Shown here one piece after another: positions 1 through 13,504 of a stretch of 64,000 nucleotides of DNA (position 1 is the stretch's first letter; the number at the start of each line of letters is the position of its first letter). A program made the translations under genes and the position numbers. Source of the DNA: Escallonia rubra (taxonomy: Eukaryota > Streptophyta > Magnoliopsida > Escalloniales > Escalloniaceae); the NCBI GenBank assembly GCA_033065855.1, contig JAVXUO010000331.1:1-64000 (forward strand), written 5' to 3'. The notes beneath the pieces were generated by a model, which did no database searches, was not told the origin of the DNA, and saw only the letters and a program-made list of their open reading frames with translations.

Positions 1-2
1 AG

Positions 3-3000
3 TTGAGCCAGGTTGCACGCTCCATTGGACAATCTTTACCTAGTGGTAATTATGGATCACTTAGTGGAATTTCTTGCAAATTATTTGCCAGGTGAAGAAA
101 TTTAGCATTCTGATCTGGATTTCTTTATCTTCTTCTTTCTTTTTCCTCTGGTTTTGCAGCTGACAGAATATTCTACAAGGTTCGCTAACTTGCTTTTGAC
201 TCTCGCTTTCTCCCTCAGCAAAAAAAAAAAAAAAACTTCCAATCCACAAATTTTTTTTTTTGGTTTTATAGTAAATAGGAATATGTATAGATGGCATGGC
301 ATATGCATCCTCAGCTTATTATTGACACTTTACCCAAGGATACAATTATCTTGACGTTCCAATTGTCATTTGCTAAAGTGATGCGCAAACCTGTTGTTAA
401 GGAGCGGTATTTGTTCTGGACACGGGATATTCTGCATCGTCTTCTTAAACACTTCATAGCCAGCACATCTTTAACGTGCAATGATTAGAAATTACCTTTT
501 CTATTAACCAACAAACCTTTGAAACCGAATTATGCATGCATGCAGAAATATCTATATCCACTATACTATGTGTGTGTATATCCACAATATAGTCATAGCA
601 TATTTAAGGTTATATGTCCATGTTACCTGACACCCTAATACCTACTGATTCACGTAGTTAACACATGCTCTGAGGAGGACCACTTCCTTTCCAATTAACT
701 AAAAGGTAAATAGACTCTGTAAATGGGGTACTCCACTCAAAACTTACATGGAGGTTTTTGGAGTGGAAAAATCATTTCCAGACTCAGAATAGTAACGAGG
801 AACTTTTTTCCGTTCATCATATCTTGGTCCTCTCTAAGAAGAATTATTTGTCGAATGATTTAGCAAAACACGACTCACCTAAATGGTGTCATGATGTTTT
901 ATGCATCCCGTGCTTGTGTTTGAGTGTGTATCTGACTCACCTATATGGTGATACCCTGGTTACTTGTTTGGTCTCTCCCATGAGTTGTCTTTAGGTCAAG
1001 CTCGACACAGTCAGATGGTTGTAATCCCTTCATTTGTTGCTTTTGGGAATGGGTGAGATAAAATAAAAGTTATGGAATGCTTACCAAGAAAATCAGGTGT
1101 ATAGTAGAATGTAGATAGTTTAACGGTGGGCCACAACCCATACTCTGGCAGTTACGTGGGATTTGAGGAGAATCAGCACAGTAAGAACTGTAGCTTAACA
1201 TTCTTCTATTCCTTCAGCTAGTTTGACTTGGCATGCTTTTAATAAATGAAGGTTCCATTTGAAGAAGTTCCAGAACTTGTGGCGAGCCGCAGAGTATATA
1301 TCCAAAAAGGGCATGCATATGTTGCTATGAATCAGGTGACTTGTGATGTTTTATGTTTCAACTATACACGTTAGCAGTACATCACTAGACTTCATTGGTC
1401 TAATTGTTGATTGTATCTTGTTTTCTTAGGTGGTTTCTCTTGTTGTCACACAATTTCGCAGCCATCTGTCAAAAGCACTTGTTCTCACAAACAGGTTATT
1501 ATGAAATTAGTTGGAGCTAAATATATTGGTGTTATTACAGTTTTGTTTAAAGATGAGAAATGTCCACATTGACATTTTTTAGTAAACAAAGAGATCAACA
1601 GTGTGGCCGGGTCTTCTAGAGCCGCAAGTCTACGCTTTTTGTTGTATGCCCATAACATATGGGCATGACAGTATAACTGAAATGATTAGAAGAACCACAA
1701 GTTTATATTTTTTGAGCTAGAAGTTACATCTTAGAGGCAAATTTTTCGTTACTTGTTGTACATCATGTTCATTGAGCATGAAATGATTAGGAGAGAAATG
1801 CGGTAGAGCTTCTTTAAATAATTTTCATTTGAATCTTGTGTGAAGAATAACATTGTAGTATATACGTCTCGTCACCAGTATCCTTGTTCTTGCTGTTGCT
1901 ATTGTGACTCTGTACATTGTGCACGAGGAAGTCAAGTACCACTGTTCAAAGGCTCATGAGAACTAGATTTGGGGATTGAAAGCGGGGAAACTAGAACAAG
2001 ACAAGACTAGCTAGCGTTGATCGCCATAAGCCTAGTATTTTGAAGGATCAGTTTTCACGGTCTTTTAGATATTCGCTTCGTGCTGTCTTAATGATCTTTC
2101 AGATATTATTCTAGATTGATATGCCTTTACACAATTTGTTCTATTGGTGTAAATTCTCTCATTATGCTTTCAGAAAATGGACATCTATCATCAGAGAACA
2201 GGAGAAGGATCGGTTGACTCCTGTGAGTAATGAACTGATATGAACTTTTTATGTCCTTGATGGTCTCTATTTTCTTCAGCATGGTGTCTGAATTTTCTTT
2301 GGTGTTTCTTAGATTGTCGAAGCCCTATCTACAAGTTATCTTGGCCCTGACTATTCCCAGGTACTTTGCTACAGTTCCCTGATTCACTGTTAGCCATTGT
2401 GGTGGAGTTCAATTAGTATTGACTAACTTGGTATAATGCTTTTGCAGCCGAAAGAATATGCTGAAATATCACTTAATGACATTAATCAAGTTGCAAAAAC
2501 TTCATTTCCTCTGTGTATGCGTCACCTTTTTGAAAAGGTAAGCATTTTGGTCCTAGGAATCAGTCTCCTTCATGTTTTCAGTTAATTTTCCTGTATTTGC
2601 TATGGTTAAATTTGGTGGGGCGCTCATCTTTTTCGTTTACCGTGTTGTCCTCACAAATTTTGTGCAGCTAAGAGAGGACCATCATTTAAAGCACGCAGGG
2701 AGGATGCAGCTGGGTTTATTTCTTAAGGTTAAGAACCAGCTGTTTTTTTTTTTTGTGGGGGGGTGGTAATGGGAATTCATATTTAGAAACGTCTCATGCA
2801 GAAAAACCCTTGTGACTAGTAATTTCGTCTTCATTTACAACTCAGGCTGTACAGTCCTACTTTTCTGTTCCAATTCTATCTGATTCCTAGTTGTGTCCTT
2901 GCATATATCGAACCGTTCTTATAGAATTCAAATGTGTTGTCTATAGTTGGCATTCTTGTCTTAGTTGATTGATCAATTAAATCAAAGCTCCAAATATGCA

Positions 3001-6000
3001 AGAAATGCTTTATTTTTCCTGAGTTTCAAGTCCATACATCATAGAATCACATTAAAGTGTAAAGGTGTATATAGATGGTAATGTAGAGTTAGCAGTACTT
3101 GGTCTCCATGTATCGCTGAAATTTATATGTTTAGCTTTTTTTTTCCATTTCTTTTGGTATTTTGAAGCTTTTCATTCTATTTTAGGGTGTTGGGTTGAAG
3201 TTGGATGATGCCCTTGCATTCTGGAAAGCAGAGTTCTCTCGAAAGGTGAGTGTGGTGAATGACGGAATTTGTCTACTGACTAAAATGATATTTCAAACCT
3301 TATTCTATATCCAATAGAATTGACGGATATCTTAGTTATGTCAACGGAACTGGAGGATGCTACAGTGCACATAATTCAGTTATCGCGTGATTAGCAACTG
3401 CAACATTTATACGTGTTCTGACTAATTAAATTTGCAAGATAAATCACTTGCTGACGCATGTGTTCTTTGTAAACAAAAATAACTAAATGTGCACTTTGAT
3501 ATCCTGGAGAAAAATGTATATCGGCTCTAGGATAGACTTTTGGATGCTGCCATAGTGAACACTACAGGATCACATACTTCTTCATTTAAAACAAAGTGCT
3601 TCTTTTAATCGTGTAGGTTGGCGCTGAGAGATTCGACAAAGAATATGCATATGGCATACGCCACAACTATGGAAAAGAAGGGAAGAGAACGGTAAGGCAT
3701 TACCGTGGTGTGTTTGACGATATGCTTTTGATACTGAATAATGCAAATTGGAAGCCATTGGCTTCCTTTTGCGTTTTGAATAGGATGTTGGCTGCTTCTT
3801 GGCCGCATCTAAAACTCTTTTTTCCTTCCTTTTTCAGGATTATACACCTTACTCTTGTCAAAAAGTCATCTCATCAACTCCAGGTGTTGGAGATCATCAC
3901 GGCTGTCCTTATCGTCATTTCAGGTCAACATTTTTCACTAACGAACACGTGTCTTTCTCATGAAGTTCTATGTTCAAGCTATTCAATACTATCTATCCAA
4001 GGAGTAGAGCTGCCCTGCCATGTCCATCCTCATATTACTCTTGGCTTATCCAAGCCCCTCCTGTCAACCTTGTTCCCATAAGTAACACCATGTGCACAAA
4101 CTTTCTGTAGTGGTATATTTGCTAGTGGGGAAACTACTATGCATGTTTAGGAAGAGAGAAACATCACTCATGGCTGGCATATGAAGATTAGTTGAGCCGT
4201 TCAAGAAATCATTGGCCAGTGTTCCACGTTTTCTTCAAAAGATATCCTTCTCTCAAAAGATTCATTTCTTTTCTATATCTGGTTATTTAATATTTATCTC
4301 TGTAATATTGCTTGCAGCTGTGATATAGTCAATAACGCATGAACTATTGTTAAAGGATGGTTTTGCAAAAATTTCTTCATGACTCCTGGCCCCAATTCAA
4401 TCTCCTCATACCCCTAGTTGGCCCCAACCTCGTTTGGCCCTCGACCAGTCCGTCCCATTTGGGCAGGGCTGAGCATACACCGAAATGAAGAGCCCCAAGT
4501 ACCATTTTTCGACTCATCATTATCATCATCTTGGTCAAAAATTAATATTTGAACTTTAAATTATGCTCGACTCGAAAACTTACAATTGTAACGACCCTGG
4601 TCCATGCCCCACCACAGGGCAATGCTTCCCTCACAAGGGCTAGCCAAGTAGGTACTAGTGAGATCTTTGGCAGGGTAATTTAAGGCCAATGACAAATTAT
4701 CCCACATTCGATATGGAATCTTAGTAATGATGGATCAGTGATGTACTTAATTGTAACGAGCCCTGGTTGTTTCATGACTTGGAATCTGTACAGTAAACAA
4801 AATGTCTTTTCCCCAAGTTTATTGATCCATTTTGGATTTTTTTTTTTTACAGTGAAGAGAATTTGAGAGCTGCCCTTGGTAAAATGGGAGTAAGCAATCG
4901 TGCATTGGAGGATGTGATCGATAAAGTGCGAAATAGACATTATCAGGTCATAAAGTAGTTTTCAAGATTGCTCTTGAAATAGCTTCAGTGTGCCTTAATA
5001 TAGCTCTGTTGCGTGTGACATGTTTTTCTGTCAATCACATATTTGCAGTTGGCTTGCACCTTGACATTTGAAGCTGTTCATGCCTCATCTTGTGATGCTG
5101 GAATTAATCATCCAAACCAATACTTCAGTGAGAGCCAAAAAATAATGGAATCAAAGGTAAATTTGCTGTATAAAACCTTGTTAATTACATATGTAGTGGC
5201 TGGTCCACTTGTCGTATGTTTCATTACCTGCAGTTATATATAGTGCTGGGGGTGGGTACATATCTATGTATGGAGGTTCATCGAGGTTATTTCTAATAAG
5301 TAGGGTAAAATGTTGCGCTGGAGTATTAGAAATTGTTCTTCTGTTCATGAAAACCTTGTAAAGGAGATTTGTGTATGATAGAAGAACTATTCTGAAATTC
5401 TTGCGTTATTGATGAAATATGCCAAACATGTCACATGCCCTTCCCTAGTCCCTGCCTGTAAGGTGTCTGAGACGGGTCCTTGCTGCATTTGCCGTTCCTG
5501 TTTTTGGGGTGGCTGATCTCGTGTGAACTTTTTTGTCTGGGCCGTTGTTTACTTATATTGTACTGGGACAATGTAATTGGGTTGTGTTCCCTTCACCACC
5601 TTTTAGATGAAGTCTCAATGATAAAATAAAAACGTAACATAGGTCAGGATATTGTGCATTAGACGTTTTGACCTTTAAATGCTTTAGACTAGTGCATAAG
5701 AATACGCTAGATGCTGATAAGGTTTTGTTGGGACTAAACTTTAGAACTTACACTTCCTCATTCCTCTAGAAAACCTAAGGAGAGCATTAGTTAGATATCG
5801 ACTGCTAGCCAATTTGCGCCTGGGCTTCATGCTTTATCAGGCTTTTTTGGTTATGAACTTTGCTCTTGAAAAGCTTGTGCCAGAACGAGGCATGCCTCTA
5901 GTTCTTTAGTTTTGTTAAGTGAGATGTCGTATGCTGGATGGATGGACCGATTTTTGGCCTAAAACGCAGCTGCATGTTGGTATTTTACCCTCATGCCTTA

Positions 6001-6775
6001 ACAAGTCTCTCGAATGTCCTTTGCAGAAAAAATCCGCCTCATAGTGTGCAAAGTGCTGTTATATCTTTGGCATCACAAGGAGCATACTGTTGCTGTCAAA
6101 ACCCAGTGTGAGTTGTTTTAACACTAGCCATTTGTAATGCAATCTGTGTTTGTGTAGGTGAGTGCGAGTATGAGTGAAAGAGATACATATTTATATATGT
6201 CTGAACGGTGCATTTGTCTACCATTTTGCTTGTTAGTTGTAGCTAGTGGATACCTGTGTAACCCAGGTTTGGATCTCTTATAGTTTGGTTTTGTGTGTGA
6301 CCTGCTTTTAGGGATGTCCATATGCTGTAGCTTTATAAGGCTGTGGTTTGCTGGTTCCTTGATAGATTGCCAGTTGCCTCGAAGGATGACCGCTTGTTTT
6401 AATGGGCAAATGGTGGCTTATTCTAGTGAGCAAATGAAGGAGTAAATAAGTAACTGAAAGCTGGCGGACCTGCAAAAGGAATTGCAGATAAATTACTAAT
6501 GAGCTCAACTCATCCAATATGTATTTGTGATGACTCAGTGATTGTACAGATTGTTAGGACAGAAATTTTATGCACCGGTTAAGAACAAGCTGCAACTAGG
6601 TTAGCAGAAGTAGGTGCTTATTGGTTAGGGGAATTAGTTGCAAGTAGTTTCTCTTTCTTCCTTCCAGGCGAGAGCATCTGGAGCATGTGATCATTTGCGA
6701 GAATTTGGTGCTGTTAAGGTTGGTCCTTTTAAGTTTTTGCATTGGTTTTCTAGGCACATATCTATTGTTCGGTGA
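3..6775 (+). CDS. PRI2: DNA primase large subunit (PRIM2/PriL), 3' part
   Basis: This is the large subunit of the primase heterodimer of DNA polymerase alpha-primase, which makes RNA primers in the nucleus. The start lies left of the window. Coding exons read by frame and GT-AG sites are 3-45, 160-179, 1252-1335, 1430-1494, 2174-2222, 2313-2360, 2448-2537, 2668-2727, 3186-3245, 3617-3691, 3838-3923, 4853-4946, 5049-5156 and 6668-6775, giving 329 residues with all phases consistent. The four cysteines that hold the 4Fe-4S cluster in eukaryotic PriL are visible in PLCMRHL, HGCPYRHF, LACTLTFE and SCDAGINHPNQYF. VASRRVYIQKGHAYV and GRMQLGLFLKGVG also match the family. The last exon, after a 1.5-kb intron, is least certain: it could splice at the GT after 6718 instead of reading to the TGA at 6773-6775. 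The intron at 3924-4852 holds a repeat with two copies of a TTGTAACGA-CCCTGG-like motif near 4587 and 4752. Confidence 0.93.
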
Positions 6776-7640
6776 GATAAGAAACTTCCTTTTGAGGAAC
6801 ATTCTGGCTAGTGGCTTCAGAAATGCCTGATTTTCTGGTTCTGATTAATAGGAAGCTGCGGTCTCCCAATGTCGTAATAGTAGGAAACTAACTGACAGGA
6901 TGCCCTTTGGGTGTGTAGTATTAGAACTGTGAAGGGTATTACCCTTGAATTTCCTAATTAATAGGTTCCAATGCCTAAGCTTGTACCAATGTAAATGTCA
7001 TACTTGATGGGTTCTAATCACTCTTTTAAGTTACATGCAGTTGTGGTTCATGAAGAGAAACTTTAAGATCAGTTGTTATCTGGTCATGACTTTAGTGCTT
7101 ACGGAACGAGGAAGAACAAAGAAAAAAAGAAAGATTACGTGCCATAAGGGTACCATTCTTGATGTTTACCAAAGAATTATCATCCTTGTTTAGTTTCGAC
7201 TTATCACCCATCTCTCCACAACGTTCTAATGGTCGTTGAAGAATAGAACAAGAAAGAACCCAGATGTTTGATCGGGATCTCACCAGGCCTAATTCTGGTT
7301 TCTTCACAAATTTGTGGATCGTGGATAAAGCGAAACATTTGTGCATTCCTGCATATTGTACGTAACATTCATCCATGTTTGGAGTCCCGGAACAAGTTAA
7401 GGTTCCGCTTGTATACTATTTTTATTTTGAGTTTTTACAATGTTGATGCAAAAAAATTCTCTTTATTGTGCATGTTTATCATTTTTTGCTTTTGTTTTGA
7501 GAAAATTTCATTTCAAATAATACGAAAATGTGAATCTTTAGCAGCCTTTCACCTATTGTCAGAAAAAGGTAATTAAAAAATGATAACCTTAGATAATTAT
7601 ATAGTACAATTGAATATAAAAATAAAAACAGACTGAAAAT
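6776..7640. other. Intergenic region after the primase gene
   Basis: No coding potential or recognisable repeat is seen here. The open frames are short and have no family signature. It is probably the 3'UTR of the primase gene followed by spacer, with AT content rising toward the MITE-like element that follows. Confidence 0.5.
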
Positions 7641-7649
7641 GAAAAATAA

Positions 7650-8304
7650 AGAAACGATTTGGGTTTGTTTGACCAAGTTGTGGTTTTTGAAAAAATAAAA
7701 ATCAAAAAATTAGTTGTGAAATTTTTTTTTTTTTTTTTTTGTAAAAAATAGGTGAATGTGTTGGTAAAGCAGTTTTTGTTGAGTTTTCTTTCGTCATTCT
7801 TTTTATTTTTTTTTTAAAATGTTCTCTTCTTCTCCAATAAACCCCTCCAGCTACATCCACCGCCAGTCACCCCCCAATCAAATCACAGATTTGCAACGAC
7901 GATGGTGTGATTGGGTGTAATTGGTGAAGCTTGCGGGCATGGTGGAAGTGACTACGGTGACTGCAATGTCTAATTTGAGTGACGACGGTTGTTTGTCACA
8001 AATTTGTAACAATGATTGTCGGGTGGAGCAGATCTTCGATGGTGCGGTGCGGTGGCGGCGGAGGGGTAGGAACGTGAGTAGCGACGGTGGTGAAGTGGCG
8101 AAGCTGGTCTCGATGGTGGTCGTGGGTGTAAGCAGTCGGCGGTGCTGGGTTGTGGTGTTGAACACAGTGGTGGGACGTTGGTAGTGGTTATGGTTGTCAA
8201 GGGCAGTGGTCGGCAGTGTTGTGTGGTGATGGTGAAAATGGCAGTGGTGGTGTGAGTCATGGTGATGGCGGCAGGTTTGGTGGTGCTCTGTGTGTGATGG
8301 GGGT
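7650..8304. mobile_element. MITE-like element, left part, with a GGT/GCG triplet-rich core
   Basis: A GTTTGTTTGACCAA terminus near 7661 leads into AT-rich homopolymer DNA, then a core from about 7920 to 8280 made of imperfect GTGGTG/GGCGGC triplets. The open frames in the core (His/Thr-rich on the minus strand) are a by-product of the triplets. The layout matches the elements at 13.5, 15.9, 49.6 and 50.2 kb. The right side seems to have been displaced by the LINE inserted at 8305, and 11526 to about 11660 may be its other half. Confidence 0.45.
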
Positions 8305-11300
8305 TTTGTTAAAAACGTTTTTTTTTTGTTAAGAAGAGAATAGTAATATATAATAACCGTCTCGGCCATACAAGAGTTTATAACATTATATTATAGACAA
8401 GCAAATATAAAATACATGAAGCTAAACTTTGTCCATTATTATTATACAATAAAAGATCGAAAAACATCTAAACCATGATCTTATGTCATAGAGACTTCCG
8501 ATCTAGTTTTGCATGCAAAAATGGCAAATCCTACAACTTCTTTAAGTAGCCGTTTGCTTCTTAATAATATCTGACAGTGGTGAAAATTGGCACTGATCTT
8601 GCATATATCATACATAACAGGGGCAACAACAACGTTAATCTCCTCTTGGCCCGTTATCTGAGCAAGTAAACGTTTAGAATTAGTATATAAAACAATGTGA
8701 ATCAAATGATGTTCTTTTGCCCACTGAAGAGTTTTTAAGATAGCGAGAGCTTGTGATATGAATGGATCTTGAGAATAACAAGTATATGCACATGATCCCC
8801 ATCTTTGTCCCAAAGGCATCGAGATATAGATCCCAAGACCTGATCTATGCCTATGTTGTTGGAAACAAGAACCTGTATACAAGAAACATCTTCTAGGTTG
8901 TATGCACGAGCACATTTTATCCTGAAAGTTGAACGCAGCTTGGTATCGATATGGTATGATTAGGAACTTCATTTTTTTCCTCCAATCCATTTGTCTTGTT
9001 AATTCTGATTGAAATGACTTCCAAGTATATAGAACTTGTGCTTGGACCTTCCTGATAATATTCATTGGATCAAATATTTCTCCTTTGAAAGTAACTGTAT
9101 TTCGATGTAGCCAAATCTGTCATAGTGCAATAAAAATGGTCGTCGCTGTTTTGGACCGAGCGTTTACGGGAGCATTGCCTTTGTTGATCCATGCAATGAG
9201 CCATTCCATAAAACTCGGTAGAGAAGGCTGTATACAAGGTTGAATTTCCAGCCCAAACCACACCGCATGCACTCCCGGGCACTTGTAAAAAATATGATCA
9301 ATGGATTTCGTTTGCATGTTGCATAAGTTGCAGTTGCTGTTATTGCTGATCCCAAATTTTGAGAGCTTATCCAGAGTTAGTAGTCTTTTAAGAAGTACCT
9401 GCCATAGAAATAGTTGCACTTTGTGTTCCAATCTAAGTTTCCACAGTCGATCCCATGTTTTCGATGGAATGGTGTTACATGGATTAAAATCTGGCCTATA
9501 CTCCTCTAATTTTTTAGAAGCTCTGTCATACAGTGCTTGATATCCTGATTTGACTGTATACAATCCTGACGGTGTCCTGTTCCAAATAATCTTATCCGGG
9601 AAATTGCCTTCAGAAATATGAATGCTTCGAATGCTTGCACAGATACTTTTAGGAAACAAATTTCTCATATTTTGTATGTTCTACTCTTTATCCTGAATCA
9701 GTTCTGCTATAGTTCGAATAAATGATTCCCTTAAACTTACCTCATGAAGTACCGAAGATTCTATATCTTTGATCCAGAAATCTTCCCATATTCGTATACT
9801 CTGACCATTTCCTACTTGCCATCGCAGATCTGGGAATAAACAGTCCCTTCCATGCAAAATTCCTCTCCAAGCCCAAGAGCTATTCCGAACTGGTTTACAT
9901 TCAAGGAATTTTTTCCTAGAACAATATTTATCTTGAAAATTTTGACTTATGAGAGACCCGAGCGATTATAGAAAGGACCAACTGGTTTTTGCTAATAGCG
10001 CAGAATTGAAAAATTCTGATTTTTTAAAACCAAGACCTCCATTAGATTTTGGTCCGCATAATGAAAACCAGTTTACTAAATATAAGGCATTATCCCTGTT
10101 TGCTCCAGCCTAGAAGAAATTATTGAAAATTTTGTCCAGCTTTCTGCACACATACAAAGGAAACTTGAACACCTGCATATGATAGATTAAGAGAGACGAA
10201 ATGACAGAGTTGATAAGAGTTTTCCTTCCTGCCTTGTTCAGCAGGAAGCATTTCCATCCTGCACACTTTTGTTGAACTTTCGAGACTAGATCTCTAAAGT
10301 ATTCCTTTCTATGTGTCACCACATCCAAGCTAGTACCCAAGTAATTTCCAAATTTCTCGCTGTCAGGAATTCCAAGAATGGTTATTGCATATTCTCTCAA
10401 ACAAGCTGAAGTATTAGGACTGAAAGAGAAGGCTAACTTATCCAAGTTAATCTTATGTCCTGATTGCTTACAGTAGGTATCCAAAAGAATCTTTAGGAGT
10501 TCACAACTGAAAGGAGTGACTTGGAAAAACAGAATCGAATCATCAGCAAAAAATAAATGATTTACTGAAGGACTGTGATTTCCCAGTTGAATACCTTCAA
10601 GCCCCCTCATTTCCTGTGCTCGTAGGAGATTTGTCAAGAGAACTTCCGCACAAAGGATAAAAAGATATAGAGATAGTGTATCACATTGTCTTAACTTGCA
10701 CCTGGGTTGAAATCTCTGAGTTTGTTCACCATTAACCAGAATAAAATATGATATTGTTCAGACGCACTCCATAATCAGATGAATGAACTCTGCTGGAAAC
10801 CCAAATCTGATTAATACTGCTCTTAAGAAATCCCAATGAATCCTATCATAAGCCTTACTCATATCCATTTTCAAAGAACACATAGCCACTTTACCCTTAT
10901 TTTTTGTTCTAATATGATTAGTAAACTCTTGAGCAATGAGAATATTGTCAGCAATCCTATTACTAGGTACAAAGGCATTTTGGTATCGAGAGATTAAGGA
11001 TTTCATAACAGGACTGAGGCGGTTGACCAAGATCCGAGCTATAATCTTCTAAATTGTGTTGCAAAGACTTATCGGTCGAAAATCTCCAGGAGTTCTAGGG
11101 CTGTCAACTTTGGGTATGAGGGCTATAAACGTATTATTTGCTTTTCTAAGCATAACACCCGAGCGCAGAAAAGAGAATGCAGCTTGGGTAATTTCTTTGC
11201 CAACAATTCCCCAAGTGTTTTGATAAAAAAGAGCCGAAAAACCATCAGGTCCAGGTGCTTTCATCGGAGGAAAACTCAAGAGAGCTTGCCACACTTCCGA

Positions 11301-11525
11301 TGCAAGAAACGGTTTACTTAAACTGTTGAATTGATACGGAGAAATTGTAACATCAATAGCTGAGATAGCACTATAATTTTGGTCTCGCATATTCAAGGAT
11401 GGGCCTTCTCGCAGTAGGCTTTCAAAATGGTCTTGGAAACATTTTTTGATGGATTCAAGATCCGAGAAAGTTATACCCTGAGAGTTAGAAATAGAAAGGA
11501 TATGGTTCCTACTCCTTTGTTAAAA
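8305..11525 (-). mobile_element. 5'-truncated L1-type LINE with RT, zf-RVT and RNase H, decayed
   Basis: Read on the minus strand, the order is as in plant L1 ORF2. RT begins with KAPGPDGF (about 11.25 kb) and FRPISLCN (about 11.06 kb), then KAYDRIHWDFL (about 10.84 kb) and the catalytic FADDSILFF (about 10.54 kb). A zf-RVT region with CNLCNMQTKSIDHIFYKCP follows (9.30-9.35 kb), then an RNase H-like segment (8.5-8.9 kb). Stops and frameshifts near 11.04, 10.65, 9.9 and 9.1 kb break the frame, so it is dead. The endonuclease domain is absent. The 10-bp sequence TTTGTTAAAA is at 8305-8314 and again at 11516-11525, and the left copy is followed by a T run (8318-8327), the poly(A) tail of a minus-strand insertion. 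These are taken as target site duplications, so the element proper is about 8318-11515. Confidence 0.88.
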
Positions 11526-11820
11526 TGTTGAGTTCATTTTTTTGTTTCTAACAAAGTTTGAAAGTTGGATCTCATAATAAAAATTCAAAACTTCAACATG
11601 GAGTTTTTAAAACACAGTTCCGCTTTAAAATTTGGTTTTTAAAACTAACGGAAAAATAACGGAAGTTGGCGGTTTTTTTCTAATTTATAAAATTATAAAA
11701 AAAAAATATCATGTCAAACACTGCGGACGTGAGATTTCTCTTTCAAGACTTGGTCATGAATACAACTTTTGCCTTGTTCATAGGCTACATGGTGACAAGG
11801 GAAGCACCCCCTGACTTTTG
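11526..11820. other. AT-rich spacer right of the LINE
   Basis: AT-rich DNA with AAAACT/AGTTTT patches such as GGTTTTTAAAACTAACGG near 11635. It resembles the ends of the local MITE-like elements and may be the right half of the one interrupted by the LINE. No gene is seen. Confidence 0.35.
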
Positions 11821-12290
11821 AAGATTTTTTTTTTGTTTTCGGGAATCGTACCGAGACCCCGTTTCCCAAGACGCCGTTCCCCGATACCCCGTTCCTCGAG
11901 ACCCACACTCGGTAGTCACCTCTCTCTCTCTCTCTCTCACCGTGACTGTGACTTCGTGAGGACTGTGAGTGACCGCCGGTGGACTAAACTCAAGCCGTGA
12001 CGAGGCTACTCCGACCAGATCTGGCCCCTGGCGGTGACCGCGAGTCCGCGACTGAAGTCGATTAGGCGACGCTCCGATGCCGTGACGAGCTCCGCTCTTC
12101 GACTGCTACTCCGAAATCCGACCAAATCTAGCCCCTCACCCCTGCAGGCGACCGTGACTGAAGCCGCTCAGGCGACGCTGACGAGGCTCCCTACTGGCTG
12201 CTTGACCTGCTGCTGCTTCGACTGCTTGTGGAGTTGTGGTCTGTCTCAGTGTCTCGGTGGACACTGTGCTTTGTGATTTGTGAATGTGAG
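11821..12290 (+). repeat. GC-rich island with CT repeat and an imperfect ~100-bp tandem repeat
   Basis: A sharply GC-rich block in AT-rich surroundings. It starts with repeats of CGAGACCCCGTTCC type (11849-11915), then a CT run (about 11922-11938). A segment running CTACTCCGACCAGATCTGGC through AGGCGACGCT (12007-12072) recurs in diverged form at 12106-12179. The block ends with TGTGAATGTGAG, which looks like a splice donor. It could be an untranslated first exon of a gene or transposase captured by an element. The open frames across it have no recognisable domain. Confidence 0.4.
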
Positions 12291-13500
12291 TCTATGTTAT
12301 CAGTGATAACATATTAAATTGTGCAATGCATGTGATATATCGTGCCTTGTAATTTCTAATTTATCATTCAACCAGATATAGTGTGCAATGCATGTGATAT
12401 ATTAAATTGCTTAACAAAAATATAAATGGATAACTGGATAATGGTCTGCACGGTTTTAATTAACTTTGAATAATTAAGATTGACGAAAAAAATTATCGAA
12501 GTATCTTCCTATAAATCGTTATTATAGACTTCCTATTAATCATACATTATTTGAACAATTTGTCATACTAGTCCTTTGAAAAAATTATCGAAGTTCACTT
12601 TGTTTTTAATATTATTTTAATAAAATTTTTTGATAAGTTCGATATAATTTTTTATACCCCCGAAAAAAATTTATGATTCCGCTCCTGTTGTCAAGTGCAG
12701 CTCAAGTTTTGAAAAGGAAAGATGGAGGCAAAATGTGCAATTTTTTGTCGGGACCCAGAGAGAGAGAGCTCTTGCCTCCACGGTCCATGGAAAGTGGCGA
12801 AAGCATTTTCCTGACGGAGTTGGGAACTTTAAAGTAATTAATGGGTTACTACTTTTAGTTAGGCTCTATGGACCCCCTACGCCATGGAAAGTGGGGAGGC
12901 TACCCCATACTTTTTCTTTTTCAAGAAAGTCTCTTTTCTTTTTATATACGCAACTCCTTATTTTATGCCTTGGTATACTACCCTTTGTGAAAGTGTTCTT
13001 GACCAAAGCAGTAAAAATGTTCTTTACACAACCTTGTAAGTTGCCACAGACTTTACCATATATAATGCTAAGCATTGAAGCTTAACATCATTAATGAAGC
13101 TAAACAGATACCTTTTTTATATTCATTTATGATTAGAATATACATTAGCATCGAAGCTTAACTTCGTCGATGGAGCTAAACATATACTTTCTTATATTCA
13201 TTTATCGTTAATATATATTCATTCTGCCCCACGTAAATTGATCAAATTTTTTTACATGCAAATTAAGATTTAAGTCATATACTGTATGTTTTTCATTTTA
13301 TCATTTAGAGAGAGTTTTTACGTATGCTCAGGATTATTTGTATATACGAGACAAGACACTTGTTCATGAGTTATATCATGTTTCATCAACCATGTTCGTG
13401 ATTCTCAAATGACATAGTTATCGACCTTACTTTCTGATTTTTTTTGAAAAAATATGGGAGTGACTCGATTTCTTCGTGATTATAGCCACCTACAAGATAC
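12291..13500. other. AT-rich intergenic DNA with a tandem duplication
   Basis: Nothing gene-like is supported. A tandem duplication with a 76-bp period lies at about 13068-13220: GAAGCTTAAC followed by GAGCTAAAC or GAAGCTAAAC and TATATTCATTTAT occurs twice, starting at 13077 and 13153. Confidence 0.5.
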
Positions 13501-13504
13501 ATTT

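Noticed and set aside
7878..8369. His/Thr-rich 163-codon minus frame
   Set aside because: Triplet repeat of a MITE-like core running into the LINE.
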